A DNA stretch of 64,000 bases, taken from NCBI RefSeq assembly GCF_036785885.1, contig NC_092330.1:20122525-20186524 (forward strand), read 5' to 3'. The position numbers and the translations under genes were made by a program. Below the pieces are notes generated by a model. It did not search any database and had not been told where the DNA came from. It saw only the letters and a list, made by a program, of their open reading frames with translations. This stretch comes from Coffea arabica (Eukaryota; Streptophyta; Magnoliopsida; Gentianales; Rubiaceae). Shown here piece after piece: positions 8,618-21,812 of the stretch. Positions within the stretch are counted from its first letter, which is position 1; every line of letters starts with the position of its first letter.

Positions 8618-9250
8618 GGGTGCGATCATACCAGCACTAATGCACCGGATCCCATCAGAACTTCGAAGTTAAGCGTGCTTGGGCGACAGTAGTACTAGGA
8701 TGGGTGACCCTAGGCCGGTCAACGGGTCGGGTCTACACCCGGATCCGGATCGGATCCCTGAAATTTTTGCGGGTATGGGTAGGGATTTAATTCCGTTATC
8801 CGGATCCGGATCCGTTTTTTCAAACAAAAAAACGGGTCGGATACGGAATATAGTATTCCGACCCGTATTAGACCCGGATTCGGATATAAATGATTTAATA
8901 ATTTATAAAAAATATATATTATCAATATAATTTGATTAGGATGATGTATTTGAGTAAAATCAATTTGATTTATTTTCTTATTTGGTTTTTTCTTTGCATT
9001 AGCTAGAAATTAGTTTACAAATATATCTTTTTCTCTTTTTTGTTAGAAATTATAAATTTTGGCAAATTTGTTCGGGTAGACCCGACCCGGATCCGAGACT
9101 CGCCGGGTCCGGATCCGGAACACCGAATAAAAGACCCGTCGGGTAAACGGGTCGGCTCCGGGTCCGGGTCCGGAATAATGAATTCCGGCCCGGACCCGGC
9201 CCGTTGACACCCCTAGGTGACCCCCTGGGAAATCCTCGTGTTGCACCCCT
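8618..9250 (+). pseudogene. 5S rRNA: 5S rRNA gene split by hAT element, copy 8 (type D)
   Basis: T46, C70, A102. Leads by an R spacer into the class I gene at 9663. Confidence 0.94.
8711..9215. mobile_element. hAT element, copy 8 (type D)
   Basis: T170 (GGATTCGG), A302, C446. Confidence 0.9.
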
Positions 9251-9662
9251 CCCTTTTTTGTTTCGAAATCCAAATTTTCCCTTCGTTCTTTATGCTGTAG
9301 TAATTTAGCTCCGTCGGAACGATTGCTTTATATTTTGCTTCTCATCGAAGCATGAAGGCGGATCTGAAGGCGCGAGACAAGTCAGGAACGGTACGGCTGG
9401 ATCGAAGCCCGGATCGTCGGTCAAAGTTGTCGGCGCAAATGTATAAGCGCAAGCGTGAAGGATCAATTTCAGGATAATTGAGAGTTGCGCGACGAGGGAA
9501 AAAAAAATGGTGCAAATCAACAAGAAAAAAATGTAAAAGTAAATAAATAAAAGGATGAGGGGAAATTCTTGAATTGACGCTTAAAATGAATTCGGGTCCA
9601 GAAAAGCCACACTGCTTCACAGGACGGGGCAGTTTAAAAGAATAAAGCGAAAGGAACATGGC

Positions 9663-9782
9663 TGGTGCGATCATACCAGCACTAATGCACCGGATCCCAT
9701 CAGAACTCCGAAGTTAAGCGTGCTTGGGCGAGAGTAGTACTAGGATGGGTGACCCCCTGGGAAGTCCTCGTGTTGCACCCCT
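9663..9782 (+). rRNA. 5S rRNA: 5S ribosomal RNA gene, uninterrupted, class I
   Basis: T at +1, C at -1, otherwise consensus. Same place in the 7324-bp repeat as 2339 and 16987. Confidence 0.96.
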
Positions 9783-10192
9783 CCCTTTTTTGTTTCGAAA
9801 TCCAAATTTCCCCTTCGTTCTTTATGCTGTAGTAATTTAGCTCCGTCGGAACGATTGCTTGATATTTTGCTTCTCATCGAAGCATGAAGGCGGATCTGAA
9901 GGCGCGAGACAAGTCAGGAACGGTACGGCTGGATCGAAGCCCGGATCGTCGGTCAAAGTTGTCGGCGCAAATGTATAAGCGGAAGCGTGAAGGATCAATT
10001 TCAGGATAATTGAGAGTTGTGCGACGAGGGAAAAAAAAGGTGCAAAGCAACAAGAAAAAAATATAAAAGTAAATAAATAAAAGGATGAGAGGAAATTCAT
10101 GAATTGACGCTTAGAATGAATTCGGGTCCAGAAAAGCCAAACTGCTTCACAGGACGTGGCAGTTTAAAAGAATAAAGCGAAAGGAACATGGC

Positions 10193-10825
10193 GGGTGCGA
10201 TCATACCAGCACTAATGCACCGGATCCCATCAGAACTCCGAAGTTAAGCGTGCTTGGGCGACAGTAGTACTAGGATGGGTGACCCTAGGCCTGTCAACGG
10301 GTCGGGTCTAGACCCGGATCCGGATCGGATCGCTGAAATTTTTTCGGGTATGGGTAGGGATTTAATTCCGTTATCCGGATCCGGATCCGTTTTTTCAAAC
10401 AAAAAAACGGGTCGGATACGGAATATAGTATTCCGACCCGTATTAGACCCGGATCCGGATATAAATGATTTAATAATTTATAAAAAATATATATTATCAA
10501 TATAATTTGATTAGGATGATGTATTTGAGTAAAATCAATTTGATTTATTTTCTTATTTGGTTTTTTCTTTGCATTAGTTAGAAATTAGTTTACAAATATA
10601 TTTTTTTCTCTTTTTTGTTAGAAATTATAAATTTTGGCAAATTTGTTCGGGTAGACCCGACCCGGATCCGAGACTCGCCGGGTCCGGATCCGGAACACAG
10701 AATAAAAGACCCGTCGGGTAAACGGGTCGGATCCGGGTCCGGGTCCGGAATAATGAATTCCGGCCCGGACCCGGCCCGTTGACACCCCTAGGTGACCCCC
10801 TGGGAAATCCTCGTGTTGCACCCCT
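10193..10825 (+). pseudogene. 5S rRNA: 5S rRNA gene split by hAT element, copy 9 (type C)
   Basis: C46, C70, A102. Confidence 0.94.
10286..10790. mobile_element. hAT element, copy 9 (type C)
   Basis: CCT, T293, A446, T6 tract. Confidence 0.9.
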
Positions 10826-11237
10826 CCCTTTTTTGTTTCGAAATCCAAATTTCCCCTTCGTTCTTTATGCTGTAGTAATTTAGCTCCGTCGGAACGATTG
10901 CTTTATATTTTGCTTCTCATCGAAGCATGAAGGCGGATCTGAAGGCGCGAGACAAGTCAGGAACGGTACGGCTGGATCGAAACCCGGATCGTCGGTCAAA
11001 GTTGTCGGCGCAAATGTATAAGTGCAAGCGTGAAGGATCAATTTCAGAATAATTGAGAGTTGCGCGACGAGGGAAAAAAAAATGGTGCAAATCAACAAGA
11101 AAAAAATGTAAAAGTAAATAAATAAAAGGATGAGGGGAAATTCTTGAATTGACGCTTAAAATGAATTCGGGTCCAGAAAAGCCACACTGCTTCACAGGAC
11201 GGGGCAGTTTAAAAGAATAAAGCGAAAGGAACATGGT

Positions 11238-11870
11238 GGGTGCGATCATACCAGCACTAATGCACCGGATCCCATCAGAACTCCGAAGTTAAGCATGCTT
11301 GGGCGAGAGTAGTACTAGGATGGGTGACCCTAGGCCTGTCAACGGGTCGGGTCTAGACCCGGATCCGGATCGGATCGCTGAAATTTTTTCGGGTATGGGT
11401 AGGGATTTAATTCCGTTATCCGGATCCGGATCCGTTTTTTCAAACAAAAAAACGGGTCGGATACGGAATATAGTATTCCGACCCGTATTAGACCCGGATC
11501 CGGATATAAATGATTTAATAATTTATAAAAAATATATATTATCAATATAATTTGATTAGGATGATGTATTTGAGTAAAATCAATTTGATTTATTTTCTTA
11601 TTTGGTTTTTTCTTTGCATTAGTTAGAAATTAGTTTACAAATATATTTTTTTCTCTTTTTTGTTAGAAATTATAAATTTTGGCAAATTTGTTCGGGTAGA
11701 CCCGACCCGGATCCGAGACTCGCCGGGTCCGGATCCGGAACACAGAATAAAAGACCCGTCGGGTAAACGGGTCGGATCCGGGTCCGGGTCCGGAATAATG
11801 AATTCCGGCCCGGACCCGGCCCGTTGACACCCCTAGGTGACCCCCTGGGAAATCCTCGTGTTGCACCCCT
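11238..11870 (+). pseudogene. 5S rRNA: 5S rRNA gene split by hAT element, copy 10 (type C-prime)
   Basis: A58 and G70 before the element, A102 after it; the same recombinant as copy 4. Confidence 0.94.
11331..11835. mobile_element. hAT element, copy 10 (type C)
   Basis: As copy 4. Confidence 0.9.
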
Positions 11871-12282
11871 CCCTTTTTTGTTTCGAAATCCAAATTTCCC
11901 CTTCGTTCTTTATGCTGTAGTAATTTAGCTCCGTCGGAACGATTGCTTTATATTTTGCTTCTCATCGAAGCATGAAGGCGGATCTGAAGGCGCGAGACAA
12001 GTCAGGAACGGTACGGCTGGATCGAAACCCGGATCGTCGGTCAAAGTTGTCGGCGCAAATGTATAAGTGCAAGCGTGAAGGATCAATTTCAGAATAATTG
12101 AGAGTTGCGCGACGAGGGAAAAAAAAATGGTGCAAATCAACAAGAAAAAAATGTAAAAGTAAATAAATAAAAGGATGAGGGGAAATTCTTGAATTGACGC
12201 TTAAAATGAATTCGGGTCCAGAAAAGCCACACTGCTTCACAGGACGGGGCAGTTTAAAAGAATAAAGCGAAAGGAACATGGT

Positions 12283-12402
12283 GGGTGCGATCATACCAGC
12301 ACTAATGCACCGGATCCCATCAGAACTCCGAAGTTAAGCATGCTTGGGCGAGAGTAGTACTAGGATGGGTGACCCCCTGGGAAGTCCTCGTGTTGCACCC
12401 CT
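12283..12402 (+). rRNA. 5S rRNA: 5S ribosomal RNA gene, uninterrupted, class II
   Basis: A58 in box A and T at -1; closes the first complete 7324-bp repeat. Confidence 0.96.
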
Positions 12403-12812
12403 CCCTTTTTTGTTTCGAAATCCAAATTTCCCCTTCGTTCTTTATGCTGTAGTAATTTAGCTCCGTCGGAACGATTGCTTTATATTTTGCTTCTTATCGA
12501 AGCATGAAGGCGGATCTGAAGGCGCGAGACAAGTCAGGAACGGTACGGCTGGATCGAAGCCCGGATCGTCGGTCAAAGTTGTCGGCGCAAATGTATAAGC
12601 GCAAGCGTGAAGGATCAATTTCAGGATAATTGAGAGTTGTGCGACGAGGGAAAAAAAAGGTGCAAAGCAACAAGAAAAAAATATAAAAGTAAATAAATAA
12701 AAGGATGAGAAGAAATTCATGAATTGACGCTTAGAATGAATTCGGGTCCAGAAAAGCCAAACTGCTTCACAGGACGTGGCAGTTTAAAAGAATAAAGCGA
12801 AAGGAACATGGC

Positions 12813-13445
12813 GGGTGCGATCATACCAGCACTAATGCACCGGATCCCATCAGAACTTCGAAGTTAAGCGTGCTTGGGCGACAGTAGTACTAGGATGGGT
12901 GACCCTAGGCCGGTCAACGGGTCGGGTCTACACCCGGATCCGGATCGGATCCTTGAAATTTTTGCTGGTATGGGTAGGGATTTAATTCCGTTATCCGGAT
13001 CCGAATCCGTTTTTTCAAACAAAAAAACGGGTCGGATACGGAATATAGTATTCCGACCCGTACTAGACCCGGATCCGGATATAAATGATTTAATAATTTA
13101 TAAAAAATATATATTATCAATATAATTTGATTAGGATGATGTATTTGAGTAAAATCAATTTGATTTATTTTCTTATTTGGTTTTTTCTTTGCATTAGCTA
13201 GAAATTAGTTTACAAATATATCTTTTTCTCTTTTTTGTTAGAAATTATAAATTTTGGCAAATTTGTTCGGGTAGACCCGACCCGGATCCGAGACTCGCCG
13301 GGTCCGGATCCGGAACACCGAATAAAAGACCCGTCGGGTAAACGGGTCGGATCCGGGTCCGGGTCCGGAATAAAGAATTCCGGCCCGGACCCGGCCCGTT
13401 GACACCCCTAGGTGACCCCCTGGGAAATCCTCGTGTTGCACCCCT
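12813..13445 (+). pseudogene. 5S rRNA: 5S rRNA gene split by hAT element, copy 11 (type A)
   Basis: T46, C70, A102. Starts the second complete 7324-bp repeat. Confidence 0.94.
12906..13410. mobile_element. hAT element, copy 11 (type A)
   Basis: A99, A446, A469. Confidence 0.9.
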
Positions 13446-13855
13446 CCCTTTTTTGTTTCGAAATCCAAATTTTCCCTTCGTTCTTTATGCTGTAGTAATT
13501 TAGCTCCGTCGGAACGATTGCTTTATATTTTGCTTCTCATCGAAGCATGAAGGCGGATCTGAAGGCGCGAGACAAGTCAGGAACGGTACGGCTGAATCGA
13601 ATCCCGGATCGTCGGTCAATGTTGTCGGCGCAAATGCATAAGCGCAAGCGTGAAGGATCAATTTCAGGATAATTGAGAGTTGTGCGACGAGGGAAAAAAA
13701 AGGTGCAAAGCAACAAGAAAAAAATATAAAAGTAAATAAATAAAAGGATGAGAGGAAATTCATGAATTGACGCTTAGAATGAATTCGGGTCCAGAAAAGC
13801 CAAACTGCTTCACAGGACGTGGCAGTTTAAAAGAATAAAGCGAAAGGAACATGGC

Positions 13856-14488
13856 GGGTGTGATCATACCAGCACTAATGCACCGGATCCCATCAGAACT
13901 TCGAAGTTAAGCGTGCTTGGGCGACAGTAGTACTAGGATGGGTGACCCTAGGCCGGTCAACGGGTCGGGTCTACACCCGGATCCGGATCGGATCCCTGAA
14001 ATTTTTGCGGGTATGGGTAGGGATTTAATTCCGTTATCCGGATCCGGATCCGTTTTTTCAAACAAAAAAACGGGTCGGATACGGAATATAGTATTCCGAC
14101 CCGTATTAGACCCGGATCCGGATATAAATGATTTAATAATTTATAAAAAATATATATTATCAATATAATTTGATTAGGATGATGTATTTGAGTAAAATCA
14201 ATTTGATTTATTTTCTTATTTGGTTTTTTCTTTGCATTAGCTAGAAATTTGTTTACAAATATATCTTTTTCTCTTTTTTGTTAGAAATTATAAATTTTGG
14301 CAAATTTGTTCGGGTAGACCCGACCCGGATCCGAGACTCGCCGGGTCCGGATCCGGAACACCGAATAAAAGACCCGTCGGGTAAACGGGTCGGCTCCGGG
14401 TCCGGGTCCGGAATAATGAATTCCGGCCCGGACCCGGCCCGTTGACACCCCTAGGTGACCCCCTGGGAAATCCTCGTGTTGCACCCCT
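13856..14488 (+). pseudogene. 5S rRNA: 5S rRNA gene split by hAT element, copy 12 (type B1)
   Basis: T6, T46, C70, A102. Confidence 0.94.
13949..14453. mobile_element. hAT element, copy 12 (type B1)
   Basis: CCG, T302, C446. Confidence 0.9.
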
Positions 14489-14898
14489 CCCTTTTTTGTT
14501 TCGAAATCCAAATTTTCCCTTCGTTCTTTATGCTGTAGTAATTTAGCTCCGTCGGAACGATTGCTTTATATTTTGCTTCTCATCGAAGCATGAAGGCGGA
14601 TCTGAAGGCGCGAGACAAGTCAGGAACGGTACGGCTGAATCGAAGCCCGGATCGTCGGTCAATGTTGTCGGCGCAAATGCATAAGCGCAAGCGTGAAGGA
14701 TCAATTTCAGGATAATTGAGAGTTGTGCGACGAGGGAAAAAAAAGGTGCAAAGCAACAAGAAAAAAATATAAAAGTAAATAAATAAAAGGATGAGAGGAA
14801 ATTCATGAATTGACGCTTAGAATGAATTCGGGTCCAGAAAAGCCAAACTGCTTCACAGGACGTGGCAGTTTAAAAGAATAAAGCGAAAGGAACATGGC

Positions 14899-15531
14899 GG
14901 GTGCGATCATACCAGCACTAATGCACCGGATCCCATCAGAACTTCGAAGTTAAGCGTGCTTGGGCGACAGTAGTACTAGGATGGGTGACCCTAGGCCTGT
15001 CAACGGGTCGGGTCTACACCCGGATCCGGATCGGATCCCTGAAATTTTTGCGGGTATGGGTAGGGATTTAATTCCGTTATCCGGATCCGGATCCGTTTTT
15101 TCAAACAAAAAAACGGGTCGGATACGGAATATAGTATTCCGACCCGTATTAGACCCGGATCCGGATATAAATGATTTAATAATTTATAAAAAATATATAT
15201 TATCAATATAATTTGATTAGGATGATGTATTTGAGTAAAATCAATTTGATTTATTTTCTTATTTGGTTTTTTCTTTGCATTAGCTAGAAATTTGTTTACA
15301 AATATATCTTTTTCTCTTTTTTGTTAGAAATTATAAATTTTGGCAAATTTGTTCGGGTAGACCCGACCCGGATCCGAGACTCGCCGGGTCCGGATCCGGA
15401 ACACCGAATAAAAGACCCGTCGGGTAAACGGGTCGGCTCCGGGTCCGGGTCCGGAATAATGAATTCCGGCCCGGACCCGGCCCGTTGACACCCCTAGGTG
15501 ACCCCCTGGGAAATCCTCGTGTTGCACCCCT
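14899..15531 (+). pseudogene. 5S rRNA: 5S rRNA gene split by hAT element, copy 13 (type B2)
   Basis: T46, C70, A102. Confidence 0.94.
14992..15496. mobile_element. hAT element, copy 13 (type B2)
   Basis: CCT, T302, C446. Confidence 0.9.
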
Positions 15532-15941
15532 CCCTTTTTTGTTTCGAAATCCAAATTTTCCCTTCGTTCTTTATGCTGTAGTAATTTAGCTCCGTCGGAA
15601 CGATTGCTTTATATTTTGCTTCTCATCGAAGCATGAAGGCGGATCTGAAGGCGCGAGACAAGTCAGGAACGGTACGGCTGGATCGAAGCCCGGATCGTCG
15701 GTCAAAGTTGTCGGCGCAAATGCATAAGCGCAAGCGTGAAGGATCAATTTCAGGATAATTGAGAGTTGTGCGACGAGGGAAAAAAAAGGTGCAAAGCAAC
15801 AAGAAAAAAATATAAAAGTAAATAAATAAAAGGATGAGAGGAAATTCATGAATTGACGCTTAGAATGAATTCGGGTCCAGAAAAGCCAAACTGCTTCACA
15901 GGACGTGGCAGTTTAAAAGAATAAAGCGAAAGGAACATGGC

Positions 15942-16574
15942 GGGTGCGATCATACCAGCACTAATGCACCGGATCCCATCAGAACTTCGAAGTTAAGCGT
16001 GCTTGGGCGACAGTAGTACTAGGATGGGTGACCCTAGGCCGGTCAACGGGTCGGGTCTACACCCGGATCCGGATCGGATCCCTGAAATTTTTGCGGGTAT
16101 GGGTAGGGATTTAATTCCGTTATCCGGATCCGGATCCGTTTTTTCAAACAAAAAAACGGGTCGGATACGGAATATAGTATTCCGACCCGTATTAGACCCG
16201 GATTCGGATATAAATGATTTAATAATTTATAAAAAATATATATTATCAATATAATTTGATTAGGATGATGTATTTGAGTAAAATCAATTTGATTTATTTT
16301 CTTATTTGGTTTTTTCTTTGCATTAGCTAGAAATTAGTTTACAAATATATCTTTTTCTCTTTTTTGTTAGAAATTATAAATTTTGGCAAATTTGTTCGGG
16401 TAGACCCGACCCGGATCCGAGACTCGCCGGGTCCGGATCCGGAACACCGAATAAAAGACCCGTCGGGTAAACGGGTCGGCTCCGGGTCCGGGTCCGGAAT
16501 AATGAATTCCGGCCCGGACCCGGCCCGTTGACACCCCTAGGTGACCCCCTGGGAAATCCTCGTGTTGCACCCCT
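15942..16574 (+). pseudogene. 5S rRNA: 5S rRNA gene split by hAT element, copy 14 (type D)
   Basis: T46, C70, A102; before the class I gene at 16987. Confidence 0.94.
16035..16539. mobile_element. hAT element, copy 14 (type D)
   Basis: T170, A302, C446. Confidence 0.9.
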
Positions 16575-16986
16575 CCCTTTTTTGTTTCGAAATCCAAATT
16601 TTCCCTTCGTTCTTTATGCTGTAGTAATTTAGCTCCGTCGGAACGATTGCTTTATATTTTGCTTCTCATCGAAGCATGAAGGCGGATCTGAAGGCGCGAG
16701 ACAAGTCAGGAACGGTACGGCTGGATCGAAGCCCGGATCGTCGGTCAAAGTTGTCGGCGCAAATGTATAAGCGCAAGCGTGAAGGATCAATTTCAGGATA
16801 ATTGAGAGTTGCGCGACGAGGGAAAAAAAAATGGTGCAAATCAACAAGAAAAAAATGTAAAAGTAAATAAATAAAAGGATGAGGGGAAATTCTTGAATTG
16901 ACGCTTAAAATGAATTCGGGTCCAGAAAAGCCACACTGCTTCACAGGACGGGGCAGTTTAAAAGAATAAAGCGAAAGGAACATGGC

Positions 16987-17106
16987 TGGTGCGATCATAC
17001 CAGCACTAATGCACCGGATCCCATCAGAACTCCGAAGTTAAGCGTGCTTGGGCGAGAGTAGTACTAGGATGGGTGACCCCCTGGGAAGTCCTCGTGTTGC
17101 ACCCCT
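16987..17106 (+). rRNA. 5S rRNA: 5S ribosomal RNA gene, uninterrupted, class I
   Basis: T at +1 and C at -1; third and last class I gene in the window. Confidence 0.96.
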
Positions 17107-17516
17107 CCCTTTTTTGTTTCGAAATCCAAATTTCCCCTTCGTTCTTTATGCTGTAGTAATTTAGCTCCGTCGGAACGATTGCTTGATATTTTGCTTCTCA
17201 TCGAAGCATGAAGGCGGATCTGAAGGCGCGAGACAAGTCAGGAACGGTACGGCTGGATCGAAGCCCGGATCGTCGGTCAAAGTTGTCGGCGCAAATGTAT
17301 AAGCGGAAGCGTGAAGGATCAATTTCAGGATAATTGAGAGTTGTGCGACGAGGGAAAAAAAAGGTGCAAAGCAACAAGAAAAAAATATAAAAGTAAATAA
17401 ATAAAAGGATGAGAGGAAATTCATGAATTGACGCTTAGAATGAATTCGGGTCCAGAAAAGCCAAACTGCTTCACAGGACGTGGCAGTTTAAAAGAATAAA
17501 GCGAAAGGAACATGGC

Positions 17517-18149
17517 GGGTGCGATCATACCAGCACTAATGCACCGGATCCCATCAGAACTCCGAAGTTAAGCGTGCTTGGGCGACAGTAGTACTAGGAT
17601 GGGTGACCCTAGGCCTGTCAACGGGTCGGGTCTAGACCCGGATCCGGATCGGATCGCTGAAATTTTTTCGGGTATGGGTAGGGATTTAATTCCGTTATCC
17701 GGATCCGGATCCGTTTTTTCAAACAAAAAAACGGGTCGGATACGGAATATAGTATTCCGACCCGTATTAGACCCGGATCCGGATATAAATGATTTAATAA
17801 TTTATAAAAAATATATATTATCAATATAATTTGATTAGGATGATGTATTTGAGTAAAATCAATTTGATTTATTTTCTTATTTGGTTTTTTCTTTGCATTA
17901 GTTAGAAATTAGTTTACAAATATATTTTTTTCTCTTTTTTGTTAGAAATTATAAATTTTGGCAAATTTGTTCGGGTAGACCCGACCCGGATCCGAGACTC
18001 GCCGGGTCCGGATCCGGAACACAGAATAAAAGACCCGTCGGGTAAACGGGTCGGATCCGGGTCCGGGTCCGGAATAATGAATTCCGGCCCGGACCCGGCC
18101 CGTTGACACCCCTAGGTGACCCCCTGGGAAATCCTCGTGTTGCACCCCT
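17517..18149 (+). pseudogene. 5S rRNA: 5S rRNA gene split by hAT element, copy 15 (type C)
   Basis: C46, C70, A102. Confidence 0.94.
17610..18114. mobile_element. hAT element, copy 15 (type C)
   Basis: CCT, T293, A446, T6 tract. Confidence 0.9.
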
Positions 18150-18561
18150 CCCTTTTTTGTTTCGAAATCCAAATTTCCCCTTCGTTCTTTATGCTGTAGT
18201 AATTTAGCTCCGTCGGAACGATTGCTTTATATTTTGCTTCTCATCGAAGCATGAAGGCGGATCTGAAGGCGCGAGACAAGTCAGGAACGGTACGGCTGGA
18301 TCGAAACCCGGATCGTCGGTCAAAGTTGTCGGCGCAAATGTATAAGTGCAAGCGTGAAGGATCAATTTCAGAATAATTGAGAGTTGCGCGACGAGGGAAA
18401 AAAAAATGGTGCAAATCAACAAGAAAAAAATGTAAAAGTAAATAAATAAAAGGATGAGGGGAAATTCTTGAATTGACGCTTAAAATGAATTCGGGTCCAG
18501 AAAAGCCACACTGCTTCACAGGACGGGGCAGTTTAAAAGAATAAAGCGAAAGGAACATGGT

Positions 18562-19194
18562 GGGTGCGATCATACCAGCACTAATGCACCGGATCCCATC
18601 AGAACTCCGAAGTTAAGCATGCTTGGGCGAGAGTAGTACTAGGATGGGTGACCCTAGGCCTGTCAACGGGTCGGGTCTAGACCCGGATCCGGATCGGATC
18701 GCTGAAATTTTTTCGGGTATGGGTAGGGATTTAATTCCGTTATCCGGATCCGGATCCGTTTTTTCAAACAAAAAAACGGGTCGGATACGGAATATAGTAT
18801 TCCGACCCGTATTAGACCCGGATCCGGATATAAATGATTTAATAATTTATAAAAAATATATATTATCAATATAATTTGATTAGGATGATGTATTTGAGTA
18901 AAATCAATTTGATTTATTTTCTTATTTGGTTTTTTCTTTGCATTAGTTAGAAATTAGTTTACAAATATATTTTTTTCTCTTTTTTGTTAGAAATTATAAA
19001 TTTTGGCAAATTTGTTCGGGTAGACCCGACCCGGATCCGAGACTCGCCGGGTCCGGATCCGGAACACAGAATAAAAGACCCGTCGGGTAAACGGGTCGGA
19101 TCCGGGTCCGGGTCCGGAATAATGAATTCCGGCCCGGACCCGGCCCGTTGACACCCCTAGGTGACCCCCTGGGAAATCCTCGTGTTGCACCCCT
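18562..19194 (+). pseudogene. 5S rRNA: 5S rRNA gene split by hAT element, copy 16 (type C-prime)
   Basis: A58 and G70 before, A102 after the element. Confidence 0.94.
18655..19159. mobile_element. hAT element, copy 16 (type C)
   Basis: As copy 4. Confidence 0.9.
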
Positions 19195-19606
19195 CCCTTT
19201 TTTGTTTCGAAATCCAAATTTCCCCTTCGTTCTTTATGCTGTAGTAATTTAGCTCCGTCGGAACGATTGCTTTATATTTTGCTTCTCATCGAAGCATGAA
19301 GGCGGATCTGAAGGCGCGAGACAAGTCAGGAACGGTACGGCTGGATCGAAACCCGGATCGTCGGTCAAAGTTGTCGGCGCAAATGTATAAGTGCAAGCGT
19401 GAAGGATCAATTTCAGAATAATTGAGAGTTGCGCGACGAGGGAAAAAAAAATGGTGCAAATCAACAAGAAAAAAATGTAAAAGTAAATAAATAAAAGGAT
19501 GAGGGGAAATTCTTGAATTGACGCTTAAAATGAATTCGGGTCCAGAAAAGCCACACTGCTTCACAGGACGGGGCAGTTTAAAAGAATAAAGCGAAAGGAA
19601 CATGGT

Positions 19607-19726
19607 GGGTGCGATCATACCAGCACTAATGCACCGGATCCCATCAGAACTCCGAAGTTAAGCATGCTTGGGCGAGAGTAGTACTAGGATGGGTGACCCC
19701 CTGGGAAGTCCTCGTGTTGCACCCCT
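19607..19726 (+). rRNA. 5S rRNA: 5S ribosomal RNA gene, uninterrupted, class II
   Basis: A58 and T at -1; closes the second complete 7324-bp repeat. Confidence 0.96.
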
Positions 19727-20136
19727 CCCTTTTTTGTTTCGAAATCCAAATTTCCCCTTCGTTCTTTATGCTGTAGTAATTTAGCTCCGTCGGAACGATT
19801 GCTTTATATTTTGCTTCTTATCGAAGCATGAAGGCGGATCTGAAGGCGCGAGACAAGTCAGGAACGGTACGGCTGGATCGAAGCCCGGATCGTCGGTCAA
19901 AGTTGTCGGCGCAAATGTATAAGCGCAAGCGTGAAGGATCAATTTCAGGATAATTGAGAGTTGTGCGACGAGGGAAAAAAAAGGTGCAAAGCAACAAGAA
20001 AAAAATATAAAAGTAAATAAATAAAAGGATGAGAAGAAATTCATGAATTGACGCTTAGAATGAATTCGGGTCCAGAAAAGCCAAACTGCTTCACAGGACG
20101 TGGCAGTTTAAAAGAATAAAGCGAAAGGAACATGGC

Positions 20137-20769
20137 GGGTGCGATCATACCAGCACTAATGCACCGGATCCCATCAGAACTTCGAAGTTAAGCGTGCTTG
20201 GGCGACAGTAGTACTAGGATGGGTGACCCTAGGCCGGTCAACGGGTCGGGTCTACACCCGGATCCGGATCGGATCCTTGAAATTTTTGCTGGTATGGGTA
20301 GGGATTTAATTCCGTTATCCGGATCCGAATCCGTTTTTTCAAACAAAAAAACGGGTCGGATACGGAATATAGTATTCCGACCCGTACTAGACCCGGATCC
20401 GGATATAAATGATTTAATAATTTATAAAAAATATATATTATCAATATAATTTGATTAGGATGATGTATTTGAGTAAAATCAATTTGATTTATTTTCTTAT
20501 TTGGTTTTTTCTTTGCATTAGCTAGAAATTAGTTTACAAATATATCTTTTTCTCTTTTTTGTTAGAAATTATAAATTTTGGCAAATTTGTTCGGGTAGAC
20601 CCGACCCGGATCCGAGACTCGCCGGGTCCGGATCCGGAACACCGAATAAAAGACCCGTCGGGTAAACGGGTCGGATCCGGGTCCGGGTCCGGAATAAAGA
20701 ATTCCGGCCCGGACCCGGCCCGTTGACACCCCTAGGTGACCCCCTGGGAAATCCTCGTGTTGCACCCCT
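20137..20769 (+). pseudogene. 5S rRNA: 5S rRNA gene split by hAT element, copy 17 (type A)
   Basis: T46, C70, A102. Starts the third 7324-bp repeat, which breaks off after four units. Confidence 0.94.
20230..20734. mobile_element. hAT element, copy 17 (type A)
   Basis: A99, A446, A469. Confidence 0.9.
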
Positions 20770-21179
20770 CCCTTTTTTGTTTCGAAATCCAAATTTTCCC
20801 TTCGTTCTTTATGCTGTAGTAATTTAGCTCCGTCGGAACGATTGCTTTATATTTTGCTTCTCATCGAAGCATGAAGGCGGATCTGAAGGCGCGAGACAAG
20901 TCAGGAACGGTACGGCTGAATCGAATCCCGGATCGTCGGTCAATGTTGTCGGCGCAAATGCATAAGCGCAAGCGTGAAGGATCAATTTCAGGATAATTGA
21001 GAGTTGTGCGACGAGGGAAAAAAAAGGTGCAAAGCAACAAGAAAAAAATATAAAAGTAAATAAATAAAAGGATGAGAGGAAATTCATGAATTGACGCTTA
21101 GAATGAATTCGGGTCCAGAAAAGCCAAACTGCTTCACAGGACGTGGCAGTTTAAAAGAATAAAGCGAAAGGAACATGGC

Positions 21180-21812
21180 GGGTGTGATCATACCAGCACT
21201 AATGCACCGGATCCCATCAGAACTTCGAAGTTAAGCGTGCTTGGGCGACAGTAGTACTAGGATGGGTGACCCTAGGCCGGTCAACGGGTCGGGTCTACAC
21301 CCGGATCCGGATCGGATCCCTGAAATTTTTGCGGGTATGGGTAGGGATTTAATTCCGTTATCCGGATCCGGATCCGTTTTTTCAAACAAAAAAACGGGTC
21401 GGATACGGAATATAGTATTCCGACCCGTATTAGACCCGGATCCGGATATAAATGATTTAATAATTTATAAAAAATATATATTATCAATATAATTTGATTA
21501 GGATGATGTATTTGAGTAAAATCAATTTGATTTATTTTCTTATTTGGTTTTTTCTTTGCATTAGCTAGAAATTTGTTTACAAATATATCTTTTTCTCTTT
21601 TTTGTTAGAAATTATAAATTTTGGCAAATTTGTTCGGGTAGACCCGACCCGGATCCGAGACTCGCCGGGTCCGGATCCGGAACACCGAATAAAAGACCCG
21701 TCGGGTAAACGGGTCGGCTCCGGGTCCGGGTCCGGAATAATGAATTCCGGCCCGGACCCGGCCCGTTGACACCCCTAGGTGACCCCCTGGGAAATCCTCG
21801 TGTTGCACCCCT
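21180..21812 (+). pseudogene. 5S rRNA: 5S rRNA gene split by hAT element, copy 18 (type B1)
   Basis: T6, T46, C70, A102. Confidence 0.94.
21273..21777. mobile_element. hAT element, copy 18 (type B1)
   Basis: CCG, T302, C446. Confidence 0.9.

Larger units (their letters stand above)
5489..12812 (+). repeat. Higher-order repeat, 7324 bp, complete copy 1
   Basis: Order: A, B1, B2, D, class I, C, C-prime, class II. Unit spacings 1043, 1043, 1043, 1575, 1045, 1575. By eye it matches the next copy base for base at all diagnostic sites. Confidence 0.9.
12813..20136 (+). repeat. Higher-order repeat, 7324 bp, complete copy 2
   Basis: Same order, spacing and private variants as the copy before it, including GAATCGAATCCC near 13594. 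Confidence 0.9.
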
